From Sphingomicrobium clamense (GTDB taxonomy: Bacteria > Pseudomonadota > Alphaproteobacteria > Sphingomonadales > Sphingomonadaceae), in NCBI RefSeq assembly GCF_019264355.1, contig NZ_JAHVAH010000001.1, forward strand, positions 1,596,001-1,660,000: DNA of 64,000 nt, read 5' to 3'. Both the position numbers and the translations under genes were made by a program. This document shows positions 35,456-47,403 of this stretch, in pieces. Each line of letters opens with the position of its first letter. Position 1 is the first letter of the stretch. The notes beneath the pieces are model-generated. The model saw only the letters and a list, made by a program, of their open reading frames with translations, had not been told where the DNA came from and did no database searches.

Positions 35456-36580
35456 TCAGCTTGTCAGTCGCTCGTTGACGACCTTGCCGTCCTCGGTAAG
35501 CCGGATGGCGGGCAGGATCTCGTCCTCTTCGGGCCAGGCCGGAGCCTTGCTTTCCTCGTCCCAGTAGGCGGAGAGGAAATTGTAGAGATTGCGGCTGAAC
35601 AAGGCAGACGCGTCGCCCGCCAGCGTTCGCGAAAGCTGGACGGCGCCGATGATCTTGACGCCGTGGCGTTCGACCGTTTCCCCGGCAACGCATCCCTCGA
35701 CATTCCCGCCAGCCTCGGCGGCGAGATCGACGATCACGCTGCCCGTCCGCATGGTCTTGAGCTGCTCGTCCGAGATCAGGCGCGGCGCGGGACGCCCGGG
35801 AATGAGCGCGGTCGTGATGACGATGTCCTGCTTGGCAATATGGCTGGAAACGAGCTCGGCCTGCGCCTTCCTATACTCGTCCGACATCTCGCCGGCATAG
35901 CCGCCGCTCCCCTCGCCTTCGATGCCCTCGACGCTTTCGACGAAGATCGGCTTGGCGCCGAGCGACTTGATCTGTTCCTTGGTTGCCGAGCGAACGTCGG
36001 TCGCGCTGACCTGTGCGCCAAGTCGTTTCGCAGTGGCAATCGCTTGGAGACCCGCGACACCCACGCCCATGACGAAGCATTTGGCAGGGCTTACCGTCCC
36101 GGCTGCGGTCATCATCATTGGGAAGGCGCGGCCATAGGCGCTCGCGGCGTCGACCACTGCCTTGTAGCCGGCAAGATTGGATTGCGACGACAGGATGTCC
36201 ATCGACTGGGCACGCGTGATGCGCGGCATCCACTCCATCGCCAGCGCCTCCAGCCCGGCATCGGCGTAAGCCTTGACCGCGTCACCGCGATTGACCGGAT
36301 CGAGCGCGCCGATCAGCAGCGCGCCTTTTTCCATGCCCGAAACCTCGTCGGCATCGGGACCTTGCACGACCAAGATCGCACCGGCGCCCTTGAGCACCGA
36401 CGTACGGTCGCCGATCGTGGCGCCCGCTTCGCGATAGTCGCTGTCTGAAATCCCGGCCCGTTCGCCTGCCCCCGCCTCGACCGCGACGTCGGCGCCCAGT
36501 CCGGTGAACTTCTTCACCGTTTCCGGGATCGCCGCGACGCGAGGTTCGTCGGCGGGTGAAGCGAGAACCGCGATTTTCAT
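35456..36580 (-). CDS. pntAA: NAD(P) transhydrogenase subunit alpha, soluble NAD-binding part
   Basis: 374 residues from ATG 36580 (MKIAVLASPADEPRVAA). Alanine-dehydrogenase-like fold with the N-terminal half (VAIPETVKKFTGLGADVAVEAGAG), the RAQSMDILSSQSNLAGYKAV segment and the NAD-binding VMGVGVAGLQAIATAKRLGAQVSATDVR. The length matches the separate alpha-1 subunit of Rhodospirillum-type enzymes. The start overlaps the stop of the small oxidase-subunit gene (TGATG). Its partner genes pntAB and pntB are displaced by 2.9 kb. Confidence 0.95.
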   Translation of the reverse strand: MKIAVLASPADEPRVAAIPETVKKFTGLGADVAVEAGAGERAGISDSDYREAGATIGDRTSVLKGAGAILVVQGPDADEVSGMEKGALLIGALDPVNRGDAVKAYADAGLEALAMEWMPRITRAQSMDILSSQSNLAGYKAVVDAASAYGRAFPMMMTAAGTVSPAKCFVMGVGVAGLQAIATAKRLGAQVSATDVRSATKEQIKSLGAKPIFVESVEGIEGEGSGGYAGEMSDEYRKAQAELVSSHIAKQDIVITTALIPGRPAPRLISDEQLKTMRTGSVIVDLAAEAGGNVEGCVAGETVERHGVKIIGAVQLSRTLAGDASALFSRNLYNFLSAYWDEESKAPAWPEEDEILPAIRLTEDGKVVNERLTS

Positions 36581-36729
36581 CAATCGCTGATCAGCAGCAG
36601 CACAATGAGCACGATCGGCGCGATGACGATGATCGACCATTTGAGCATCGTGAGAAAACCGGAATAGTTCTTCTCGTGTGCCGGATAGTCCATTTCGGTC
36701 GCGGTCGGGTGCGCCTTGTTGTCGCCCAT
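36580..36729 (-). CDS. aa3-type cytochrome c oxidase subunit IV
   Basis: A 49-residue frame from ATG 36729: a soluble N-terminus containing EMDYPAHEKNYSGFL and a single membrane segment (KWSIIVIAPIVLIVLLLI). The HEKxYSGFL-(x)n-KW pattern before one hydrophobic helix is the signature of the tiny subunit IV of alphaproteobacterial aa3 oxidases. Translation is coupled to pntAA by a one-base overlap (TGATG). Co-transcription of an oxidase subunit with transhydrogenase has been seen repeatedly in this class; the oxidase core genes are not in the window. Confidence 0.82.
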   Translation of the reverse strand: MGDNKAHPTATEMDYPAHEKNYSGFLTMLKWSIIVIAPIVLIVLLLISD

Positions 36730-36867
36730 GATGTCCCCTTCGAGGCAAAAATTGTTCGGCGCTGTCTTAACAAGCCCCGCGCCGCGCCAAAAGGGGCAAA
36801 AATCGATGCCGCGACGGTGGCCTGGTTCTTAACCTCAATTTCACCCATTTGACCTATATCGGGACAC

Positions 36868-38328
36868 ATGACAGAGGCCCGCCCCTTCGCGGACACGTCC
36901 GCCAAATCGCTCCTGCTCGTCGACAGCAATGCCGACGAGCGCCGTGTCGTTTCATCCGTCGCGAGCCGCGCCGACTGGTCGGTGGTGGGCGCATCGGATC
37001 TTGAGACCGCCCTATCGCTGCTCCAGGGACCGCACGGACGCGAAGTCCGCTGCGCGATCCTTTCGAGCTGGCGCGGGGAGGAAAGCAGCCAGATTGTCGA
37101 GGCGCTCTGCAAGGAGCGCGAGGGCCTTCCCATCATCGTGCTGGCCGACGAGGGATCGATCCAGCTCGCCGTCGACGCGATGCGCGCTGGCGCCTCGGAC
37201 TTTCTCGGCAAGCCGGTCGCGCCCGAGCGGTTGCTCGATGCGCTGAACACCCATGCCGACCGCCGCCGCCCAAAGGGCGAGCTGGCGCCACTGTCGGAAA
37301 AGCTCGCACCCGACCTCAGCCTCGAGCAGCTGGTCGGTTCGACCCCCGAATTCCGCTCGGCTTCCGCCGTCGCGGCCAAGGCTGCGCGTAACCGCCTACC
37401 GCTGATCATCACGGGCGAGAGCGGGACGGGCAAGGAAACCGTCGCGCGCGCCATCCACGGCGCCAGCCTTCGCGCAAAAGGTCCGATCGTCGTCGTCAAT
37501 TGCCACGCGATCAGCGCCAAAGCGATCGACAGCGAGTTGTTCGGCCATGTCGCGGGCGCCTTCCCGGGTGCCTTCAACGAACGCATCGGCCGCATCGTCG
37601 AAGCCAATGAGGGCACGCTCGTCCTCAAGGAAATCGGCGCCCTGCCCGCCGACACGCAGGCCGCGCTCGACCGCGTGCTGGCGACGGGCGAAGTGCGCCC
37701 GGTCGGATGCAATGGCTCGAACAGCGTCGATATCCGAGTGATCGCCACCAACAGCCGACAGCTGGACGAGCATTTTCACGAAGGATTGGCAGAGCGGGTC
37801 AACGGCACCAAGGTGCATCTGCCCCCGCTACGCGAACGCTCGAGCGACATTCCCGCGCTCGCCCGTCATTTCCTCGGTCGCATCGCCGAAGAGCCGGGCA
37901 TGCGCCCGCTCTCGATCGGCAATGACGCGCTCCAGGTGCTGATGCGCTACGGCTGGCCGGGCAACCTCCGACAGTTGTCAGGTGCGTTGTTCCGCGCCGC
38001 GGTCCATTCGGACGGCAACAGCCTGACCGCAGACGACTTCCCGCATATCGCGATCCAGTCGCGCTTCACCGGTCGCCATAGCGACAAGGTCGAAGGGCTG
38101 AGCAAGGCGAGTTCGGACCAGGCGATGGCGGGCTCGGGCCCGGTCACCATCTTCGATGCCGAAGGGCATATCCGCACGCTGGGCGATATCGAGGCCGACC
38201 TCATCCGTCTCGCCATCGGCCACTATCGCGGACGCATGACCGAAGTCGCCAAACGGCTCGGCATCGGTCGCTCTACACTCTACCGCAAGCTCGGCGACCT
38301 CGGCATCGATACGTCATCGGCGGCTTGA
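36868..38328 (+). CDS. NtrC-like response regulator with degenerate receiver and AAA+ domains
   Basis: 486 residues: receiver-like domain (about 14-128), AAA+ domain (about 152-385) and C-terminal Fis-type HTH (MTEVAKRLGIGRSTLYRKLGDLG). The receiver keeps the KP lysine (LGKP) but has Ser-Ser (SSW, about 66-67) where the phosphorylated Asp is expected. In the AAA+ part Walker A (GESGTGKE, 183-190) is intact, but Walker B reads LVLKEIG (251-257, Lys for the metal-binding Asp) and the sigma-54 contact loop reads GAFPGA instead of GAFTGA (230-235). Probably not phosphorylated and not a conventional sigma-54 activator. It may act as a DNA-binding regulator or through ATP binding only. Confidence 0.85.
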   Translation: MTEARPFADTSAKSLLLVDSNADERRVVSSVASRADWSVVGASDLETALSLLQGPHGREVRCAILSSWRGEESSQIVEALCKEREGLPIIVLADEGSIQLAVDAMRAGASDFLGKPVAPERLLDALNTHADRRRPKGELAPLSEKLAPDLSLEQLVGSTPEFRSASAVAAKAARNRLPLIITGESGTGKETVARAIHGASLRAKGPIVVVNCHAISAKAIDSELFGHVAGAFPGAFNERIGRIVEANEGTLVLKEIGALPADTQAALDRVLATGEVRPVGCNGSNSVDIRVIATNSRQLDEHFHEGLAERVNGTKVHLPPLRERSSDIPALARHFLGRIAEEPGMRPLSIGNDALQVLMRYGWPGNLRQLSGALFRAAVHSDGNSLTADDFPHIAIQSRFTGRHSDKVEGLSKASSDQAMAGSGPVTIFDAEGHIRTLGDIEADLIRLAIGHYRGRMTEVAKRLGIGRSTLYRKLGDLGIDTSSAA

Positions 38329-38361
38329 TCGCGGCTCGACTGAGGGTCTAGGCCCTCAATC

Positions 38362-39028
38362 ATGCAAACCATCCTCATCACCGGCGCTACCTCGGGCATC
38401 GGCAAAGCCTGTGCCGATCACTTCCAAGACATGGGTGCGGAACTGGTCCTCGTCGACCAGCAGACAGGCGACGGCATCATCAAAGGCGATGTTTCGGATC
38501 CCGAGTTTTGGAAAACGCTCGACCTCCCGGCGCTTACCGGCGCAGTCGTCAATGCGGGGATCGGCAGCTTCTCGTTCATCGGCGACACCGACTTTGCCGA
38601 GTGGCGGCGGGTGATGGCGGTCAATCTCGACGGGGCATTCCTGACGCTCAAGGCGGCGCTCGCGGCGATGCAGCGCGGCGGGTCGATCGTCGTCACGGCT
38701 TCGGCGACTGGCCTCAAGCCAGTTCCGATGACGGCGGCCTATGGCACGTCCAAGGCGGCGGTGATCCAGCTGGCGCGGATCGCGGCGGCGGAAAATGCCA
38801 AGCGCGGAATACGCGTCAATGCCATCGCGCCGGGAGGGGTGGATACGAATATCTGGGAGCCGATGCTCGACCCGGAGCGTGATCGTGCGGAGCAAATCGC
38901 CGAGATGGGCGCGGACGTGCCGCTCGGGCGCTACGCCACCGCTGCGGAGATCGCCGAGCAGGTCGCCTTCCTGATGAGCGATGCGGCGGGCACGATGACC
39001 GGCGCGGTGCTCACCAGCGACGGGGGCT

Positions 39029-39039
<11 letters not shown>
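38362..39039 (+). CDS. Short-chain dehydrogenase/reductase
   Basis: 225 residues. Cofactor motif ITGATSGIGKA, NAG as VVNAGIGSF, catalytic Ser in VVTASATG and the YGTSK motif (Tyr-x-x-x-Lys), followed by RGIRVNAIAPGGVDTNI and the C-terminal SDGGFTL common in SDRs of the FabG type. The acidic residue after beta-2 (VDQQ) suggests NAD rather than NADP. The substrate is unknown. It starts 33 bp after the regulator gene and overlaps folP by 11 bp convergently. Confidence 0.88.
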
Positions 39040-41439
<2,400 letters not shown>

Positions 41440-41441
<2 letters not shown>

Positions 41442-42012
41442 AAATGAGCGAATATTGCGCGATCGGCGCGAAACTGCGGCGGTGGAGCGGGCAGGGCCCC
41501 TTCTCGCGCAGCGCCTCGACATGCGCGCGTGTGCCATAGCCCTTATGCTGCCCGAACCCGTAGCCCGGGTGCAGCACCTCCGCCTCGGCCATCATCCGAT
41601 CGCGCGTTTCCTTGGCGATAATCGAGGCGGCGGAGATGCAGCGCTCCTTCGCATCGCCCTTCACGATGGCGCGCGCGGGCCAGCGCCACTCGTCGCACCA
41701 GCGATCGGGAGTCTTGTCGCCATCGATCAGCGTCTCGTCGGGCTCGACGCCGAGCGCCGCGACCGCGCGCGTCATTGCCAGCATCGTCGCGCGCAGGATG
41801 TTGAGCGCGTCGATCTCCTCGACCGACGCGATGCCGACGCCGACATGGCAGCGATCGAGGATGCGTGCCTCGAGCGATGCGCGTGACTTGCCGTTAAGCG
41901 CCTTGCTGTCGCCCAGCCCCCTGATCTGCTTGCCGCACAGGATGACGGCCGCCGCTACGACCGGCCCGGCCAGTGGGCCCCTGCCCGCTTCGTCCACCCC
42001 CGCAATGATCAT
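41440..42012 (-). CDS. rnhB: Ribonuclease HII
   Basis: 190 residues from ATG 42012 (MIIAGVDEAGRGPLAGPVV). Catalytic DEAGRG motif, GLGDSKAL, ASVEEIDALNILRATMLAM, LIDGDKTP and SIIAKETRDRMM with the remaining acidic residues. It removes ribonucleotides and RNA primers from DNA. The gene is 31 bp downstream of the thiD-VOC fusion, and its stop codon overlaps the last GANTC site in front of ccrM. Confidence 0.95.
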
Positions 42013-42043
42013 GTCGTCAGAATACGCAACAGAGACGCCGCGT

Positions 42044-43231
42044 CTATCCCTTCTCGCCCGGCTTGATCCGCCATTCGGGATATCGCCGCATTTCGCCCGA
42101 CTTGTAGAGAAAGACGGTGTTGCCATGCGGATCGCGCAGGCGCGCTTCACGCCAGCCCCAGGGCTGGTTGCGCGGCGCATGTTCGAACGGCAGTCCCTTG
42201 CGCGCCAGCCGCTCGCACCGCTGGTCGATATCGTCGCATTCGAAATAGACCGCGAAGACTTCCTCGCTCGGGGCCTCCGGGTCGCACTGGACCGAGAAGG
42301 TTCCGCCACCTGACGTTTCGAAGCGCGCATATTGGTTGTCGGGACTATCCACGATCTGCGTCAGGCCGAGCTTGGTGTAGAAGTCGACCATCTTGGCGTA
42401 ATCCTTGCCGGTGATGGTGATCTGGTTGAGCCGCGGCCCCGCGCCTTGCCCCATCCCGACATCGAGCCGCACGCGGCCATGCCCCATCGGCCCCGAACCA
42501 CGCCCGATCCCCGGCGCTTCGTAGAGCGCCAACCGGACGAATTCACGCGCGCGATCGATCGCTTCGGACAGACTAGCGCCCGACCCGAGGAAGGTCGCGA
42601 TCGCGCTGGCGAGCGTACAGCCGGTCCCGTGGCTGTGCCGCGTCATGATGCGCGTGCCCTGCCAGCTGGTCATGTTATCGGCCTCGATCAGCGCATCGCC
42701 GACCGTTTCGCCCTCTTCGTGACCGCCCTTCACAAGCACCGCGCAGCCGTGCGCCGACACCAGGCTCAATGCGCCTTCGATACTGTCGGTCTTGCCCGAC
42801 AGGCGCTGCAGCTCGGGCGTGTTGGGCGTTGCCAGCGTGGCGAGCTTGAGCAGTCCCTCCATCGCCTTGATCGTCTTGTCGTCCGACAAGGTCGCGCCCG
42901 ACGTCGCCACCATCACCGGATCGACCACGATGGGCACGTTCAACTGTTCGAGCCGTTCGGCGACCAGTCGCGCGGTGAGCGCGCTACCGATCATCCCGAC
43001 CTTGATCGCATCGACCCCGAAATCGGTGATGCAGGCATCGACCTGTTCAAGCACCATTTCGGCGGGGATGGCATGAATGCCGGTGACCCCTTCGCTATTT
43101 TGCGCAGTGACCGAGGTGATCGCGGTCATGCCGTGACCGCCAAGCATGGTGACCGTCTTCAGGTCCGCCTGGATGCCCGCGCCGCCCCCTGAATCGGAGC
43201 CGCCGATACAAAGGATGCGCGCAATCGTCAC
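42044..43231 (-). CDS. thiD: ThiD hydroxymethylpyrimidine (phosphate) kinase fused to VOC domain
   Basis: 395 residues. Residues 1 to about 262 are Thi[47 protein letters not shown] and the C-terminal anion hole in [14 protein letters not shown]. From about 270 a glyoxalase/VOC module follows ([43 protein letters not shown]). Single-domain ThiD normally ends at about 265 residues. The fusion has no frameshift and the start overlaps the glmM stop as ATGA. The VOC part may bind or process a thiamine-related metabolite, which is inference. Confidence 0.9.
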   Translation of the reverse strand: MTIARILCIGGSDSGGGAGIQADLKTVTMLGGHGMTAITSVTAQNSEGVTGIHAIPAEMVLEQVDACITDFGVDAIKVGMIGSALTARLVAERLEQLNVPIVVDPVMVATSGATLSDDKTIKAMEGLLKLATLATPNTPELQRLSGKTDSIEGALSLVSAHGCAVLVKGGHEEGETVGDALIEADNMTSWQGTRIMTRHSHGTGCTLASAIATFLGSGASLSEAIDRAREFVRLALYEAPGIGRGSGPMGHGRVRLDVGMGQGAGPRLNQITITGKDYAKMVDFYTKLGLTQIVDSPDNQYARFETSGGGTFSVQCDPEAPSEEVFAVYFECDDIDQRCERLARKGLPFEHAPRNQPWGWREARLRDPHGNTVFLYKSGEMRRYPEWRIKPGEKG

Positions 43232-44568
43232 GCCGTCGCCTGCTCCACGCTTGCGCAGATCTCGTCGACCCAGCGTGTCACCTGCTCGCTATCATCGCCT
43301 TCGGCCATGACGCGGATGAGCGGTTCGGTGCCCGACTTGCGAATGACGAGGCGCCCCGACGAACCAAAGTCCTTCTCGGCGGCCTCGATGACTTTCTTCA
43401 CGCTGTCCGCGGCAAGCGGATCGCCGCCCTTGAAGCGGACGTTCTTCAGCAGCTGCGGCACCGGGTCAAACTGGCGCAGCAGCTTGCTCGCCGGTTGCTC
43501 CGCCTCGACCAAGGCGGCGAGCACCTGCAGGCCGGCGAGCAACCCGTCGCCCGTGGTGGCATGATCGGACAGGATGATGTGCCCCGACTGTTCGCCGCCG
43601 ACATTGCAACCCGAGCGGCGCATTTCCTTGAGCACATGGCGATCGCCAACCTTGGTACGGGTCAGGCCCATGCCGGTTTCCTTGAGGCAGCGTTCGAGCC
43701 CCATGTTGCTCATGACCGTCGCGACGACCGCATCGCCCTTGAGTTCGCCGTCCGCCTGCATGCGCTTGGCGATGAGCGCCATCAGCTGGTCGCCGTCGAT
43801 CATCGTCCCCTTCTCGTCGCACACGATCAGGCGGTCGGCATCGCCATCGAGCGCGAGTCCGATGTCGGCTCCGTGTTCGACGACCGCGTTCTGCATCGCC
43901 TGCGGATGGGTCGAGCCGCAATTCTTGTTGATGTTGGTCCCATCGGGCTCGACGCCCAACGACACGACGTCTGCGCCCAATTCCCACAGCACGGCCGGAG
44001 CAACGTTATATCCGGCCCCGTTTGCGCAATCGATGACGATCTTCATGCCGTCGAGGCGCAGCCGGTCGGGGAAGGTCGCCTTGGCGAAATGGATGTAGCG
44101 GCCCTTCACATCGTCGATCCGCTTGACCCGTCCGATCTTGTCCGACGGTGCCAGCACCGGCTCGGCCTCGAGCAGCCGCTCCAGCTCTTCCTCGTCCTCG
44201 TCCGACAATTTGTAGCCGTCGGGTCCGAACAGCTTGATGCCATTATCTTCGAACGGGTTGTGGCTGGCGGAGATCATGACGCCGATATCGGCGCGCATCG
44301 ACTTGGTCAGCATGGCGACCGCAGGCGTCGGCATCGGGCCGACCAGCGTGACGTCGACCCCGACGCTGGTGAAACCGGCCTCGAGCGCGCCCTCGAGCAT
44401 ATAGCCCGACAGGCGCGTGTCCTTGCCGATGACGACACGGTGGCGATGGTCGCCGCGCAGCGCGAGCTGCCCCGCGGCCTGCCCAACCTTGAGCGCCATC
44501 GCTGCGGTGATCGGTGCCTCGTTGGTGCGCCCCCGGATCCCGTCAGTGCCGAAAAACTTGCGTCCCAT
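43228..44568 (-). CDS. glmM: Phosphoglucosamine mutase
   Basis: 446 residues from ATG 44568 ([14 protein letters not shown]). The active-site serine is Ser102 in [17 protein letters not shown], the metal loop is [11 protein letters not shown], and the sugar-binding loop is [12 protein letters not shown]-terminal phosphate-binding [17 protein letters not shown]. It converts glucosamine-6-P to glucosamine-1-P for UDP-GlcNAc synthesis. First gene of the minus-strand operon that continues to thiD, rnhB, ccrM and folP. Length is normal for the family. Confidence 0.95.
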   Translation of the reverse strand: MGRKFFGTDGIRGRTNEAPITAAMALKVGQAAGQLALRGDHRHRVVIGKDTRLSGYMLEGALEAGFTSVGVDVTLVGPMPTPAVAMLTKSMRADIGVMISASHNPFEDNGIKLFGPDGYKLSDEDEEELERLLEAEPVLAPSDKIGRVKRIDDVKGRYIHFAKATFPDRLRLDGMKIVIDCANGAGYNVAPAVLWELGADVVSLGVEPDGTNINKNCGSTHPQAMQNAVVEHGADIGLALDGDADRLIVCDEKGTMIDGDQLMALIAKRMQADGELKGDAVVATVMSNMGLERCLKETGMGLTRTKVGDRHVLKEMRRSGCNVGGEQSGHIILSDHATTGDGLLAGLQVLAALVEAEQPASKLLRQFDPVPQLLKNVRFKGGDPLAADSVKKVIEAAEKDFGSSGRLVIRKSGTEPLIRVMAEGDDSEQVTRWVDEICASVEQATA

Positions 44569-44669
44569 TCTTCTCATTCCCTCACGCTGAACTCGTTGGT
44601 CAGCGCCATTGCACATTGCAGCGCCTTGGTTAAGGCTTCGTGGACCAGATCGCCGGGAGGGATTTTTTC

Positions 44670-46100
44670 GTGACAAGCCAGCTGACCGCCGCCGGCGGCA
44701 TCCTTCCCGTGGCCGAGCGCCTGATTACCGGACTGGGGGACCTCGTCTTTGCCGAAGTCGAATTGTTCGGGACGCAAATCGGGCTGATCGTCATCTGGCT
44801 CGCCGTGCCGATGCTCTTCTTCACCTTCTATCTCGGCTTCATCAATATCCGCGGGTTCGGGCATGGTGTGAAGACCGTGCGCGGTCGCTTCGCCGACGAC
44901 AGCGCCAAGGGCGAGATGACGCAGTTCCAGGCGCTCTCGACCGCGCTGTCGGGAACGGTCGGGCTCGGCAATATTGCGGGCGTTGCCGTCGCGCTTGCGA
45001 TGGGCGGGCCGGGCGCGATCTTCTGGATGTTCGTCATCGGGCTGTTCGCGATGACGCTCAAATTCTCCGAGGTCACGCTGGGAATGAAATATCGCGAGGA
45101 AATGCCCGACGGCACGGTTCGCGGCGGACCGATGTACACGCTCAAGAACGGCTTGGCGCAGCGTGGCTATCCGACGGCGGGCAAGTGGATGGGCGGCCTC
45201 TACGCCTTCCTCGCCATGTTTGCGGCGCTTCCCATGTTCCAGGTCAACCAGAGCTTTGCGCAGGCGGGCAACGCGTTCGGGTTCGGGAGCGGTCAGTCGG
45301 AAGCGTTGATCTACGGCTGCGTGCTGGCCTTCTTCACCGCGCTCGTCATCTTTGGCGGGGCGCGGTGGCTGGGCCGGGTGACGTCCGCCATCGTGCCGAC
45401 CATGGGCGCGGTCTACCTGCTCGGCATCTTCATCATTCTTGCCATGGGGTTCGACCAGATTCCTGCGGCGCTCGGCGCCATCGTCGGCGACGCCTTCACC
45501 GGCGAAGCGGCTGCGGGCGGCGCGGTCGGCGCGTTCGTCGTTGGCATGCGGCGCGCGGTCTTCTCGACCGAAGCGGGTACGGGCTCTTCGGTCATGGCGC
45601 ACGTCCACGCGCGCACCCGCGAACCGGTCAGCGAAGGGCTGGTCGCATTGCTTGAGCCGTTCATCGATACGGTCGTGATCTGTTCGCTCGGCGGATTGGC
45701 ACTGGTCGTCTCGGGCACGTGGCTCGACCCGACGCTTGAAGATATCGCGATCACCAGCCAGGCCTTCGCCGACGTCGCGCCGTGGATGCCGCTGCTCCTC
45801 GCCACTGCCGTGGTGCTGTTCGCCTTCTCCACCGTGTGCGCATGGGGTTTCTACGGCAGTCAGGCGTGGGGCTACCTGTTCGGTAGCGGCAAGCAGTCGC
45901 TGCTCACCTACAAGATGGTGTTCGTCCTGCTGCTGCCGGCAGGGGCCATCTTCCCGCTCGATATCGTCATCAGCTTCGTCGACAGCGCCTTCTTCCTGAT
46001 GGCGATCCCCAACATCATCGCGCTCTACATTTTCGCGCCCGAGTTGAAGGCGATGCTCGCCGACTACTGGGCGCGAAAAGTCTGCACTGACGTCGAGTAG
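44670..46100 (+). CDS. Alanine/glycine:cation symporter (AGCS family)
   Basis: About 476 residues from GTG 44670 ([10 protein letters not shown]), chosen because GGGAGGG lies at 44655-44661; an ATG ten codons upstream (44640) is the alternative. About ten hydrophobic segments, with the AGCS signatures [47 protein letters not shown] and [17 protein letters not shown]. It takes up alanine or glycine with Na+ or H+. Confidence 0.93.
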   Translation: MTSQLTAAGGILPVAERLITGLGDLVFAEVELFGTQIGLIVIWLAVPMLFFTFYLGFINIRGFGHGVKTVRGRFADDSAKGEMTQFQALSTALSGTVGLGNIAGVAVALAMGGPGAIFWMFVIGLFAMTLKFSEVTLGMKYREEMPDGTVRGGPMYTLKNGLAQRGYPTAGKWMGGLYAFLAMFAALPMFQVNQSFAQAGNAFGFGSGQSEALIYGCVLAFFTALVIFGGARWLGRVTSAIVPTMGAVYLLGIFIILAMGFDQIPAALGAIVGDAFTGEAAAGGAVGAFVVGMRRAVFSTEAGTGSSVMAHVHARTREPVSEGLVALLEPFIDTVVICSLGGLALVVSGTWLDPTLEDIAITSQAFADVAPWMPLLLATAVVLFAFSTVCAWGFYGSQAWGYLFGSGKQSLLTYKMVFVLLLPAGAIFPLDIVISFVDSAFFLMAIPNIIALYIFAPELKAMLADYWARKVCTDVE

Positions 46101-46107
46101 CGCCCGC

Positions 46108-47403
46108 CTATTTGGTGTAGGCCTTGGGAAGCGATGACGGCGCGAGGCTGCGATAGCGATCACGCAGGCGGGTCATCCGGTTTTCGAGGCTCTGCTCGAC
46201 CCCGTCGATCCACACCTGCTCGGCATTGCTCATCAGCTCGAGCGGATCGCCCGACCAGACCACGACGTCGGCACGAGCACCACGCGATAGCTCGCCAATC
46301 TCGCCGTCGAGCCCCATGATCGCGGCGGGTGCCGAGCTGATCATCGCGAAGGCATCCTCCCAGCTCACGCCCTGGTGGCCCGGCACCTTGGTCAACGCGA
46401 CGAGGTTGCCCGCGTGTTGGCGATGGTTCTGGCCGTTTCGGTTGATGAAGTCCTGCGTCGCAGCGACACCTACCGTGACGCCGGCGGCGCGCAGGCGGCC
46501 AATGTTCGACTGGGTCGCAGCGAGCGCCTCGAAGCTGACCGGTCGGTTGAGCAGCGGATCAGCCAAGACAGGCACGCCCGCCGCAGCCAGTTCACGCGCG
46601 ACCATCCAGCCTTCGGCAGCGCCGAGGATCACCATGTCGAGCCGCGGATATTTCGCCTTGAGGCGGAGCGCGTTGCGGATGTCCATGACGCGGTCGGCAT
46701 TGACGAGCATGATCTGCTCGCCGGCGATGAGCGGTTTGAGCGCATCGATATCGGCCTGCGTGAAGGTGCTGTCGTCCGGGCGGTCCCCCATGACGACGCG
46801 GCCTGCGGCCTGTCGGAAGGCATCTTCGAGGCGCAGATACATGGCAGAACGCGAGCCGCCTTCGGCGCCTGCCCCACTGCCCGAAAGGTCGACATGCTGG
46901 AAGGCGCGCGCCTTGGTGATCGGATTGCCGTCGCTGCCCGTATCGATGACCGCGCCCTGCCCGTTGAACATGGAATCGCCATGGGCGGGCGAGACGATGG
47001 CGCGGGTGACACCGCCGGCACGGCTGACTGCGATGGGCGTGGCGGTGGGGTTGATCGAATAGCTGACATCGATCGCGGCGCTGTACGGGCCGTCGCTTCC
47101 CGTGTCGTCGACGTTGCCGACACCGCTATCGACCTCTGCGAGACCGATGCGCGAATAACCCGCGACGATGCCCGGCGTGACCCACTTGCCGCGCGCGGCG
47201 ATGATGCGGGTACCGGCGGGGATCGTGACCGAGCCGGCGGGGCCGGCGGCGATGATGCGGCCGTCGTCGAAGAGGACGACGCCATTGTCGATCGGCGCGC
47301 TGCCGTCACCGATGACGAGCTTGCCGCCCGTGACCGCGACCGGGTCGGCGGCGGCGGGGGTGGCGATCAGGGCTGCGGCGGTAAGAAGGATGAGCTTCTT
47401 CAT
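46108..47403 (-). CDS. Amidohydrolase-like exported protein lacking metal ligands
   Basis: 431 residues with signal peptide (MKKLILLTAAALIATPAAA). The composite amidohydrolase fold is clear from the N-terminal beta part (DGRIIAAGP, KWVTPGIV) and the C-terminal SRGARADVVVWSGDP. However the HxH expected after TPGI is replaced (GYSRIG), the later His position reads LVNADRVMDI, and no Asp follows in the ATQDF region in the usual way. It is thus probably catalytically inactive. It is translationally coupled (ATGA) to the next upstream gene, an intact paralogue, and may be a structural or regulatory partner. Confidence 0.8.
   Translation of the reverse strand: MKKLILLTAAALIATPAAADPVAVTGGKLVIGDGSAPIDNGVVLFDDGRIIAAGPAGSVTIPAGTRIIAARGKWVTPGIVAGYSRIGLAEVDSGVGNVDDTGSDGPYSAAIDVSYSINPTATPIAVSRAGGVTRAIVSPAHGDSMFNGQGAVIDTGSDGNPITKARAFQHVDLSGSGAGAEGGSRSAMYLRLEDAFRQAAGRVVMGDRPDDSTFTQADIDALKPLIAGEQIMLVNADRVMDIRNALRLKAKYPRLDMVILGAAEGWMVARELAAAGVPVLADPLLNRPVSFEALAATQSNIGRLRAAGVTVGVAATQDFINRNGQNHRQHAGNLVALTKVPGHQGVSWEDAFAMISSAPAAIMGLDGEIGELSRGARADVVVWSGDPLELMSNAEQVWIDGVEQSLENRMTRLRDRYRSLAPSSLPKAYTK

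Noticed and set aside
44574..46163. Open frame of 529 codons on the minus strand
   Set aside because: Antisense to the AGCS symporter; His/Arg/Glu-rich low-complexity translation with no signature.
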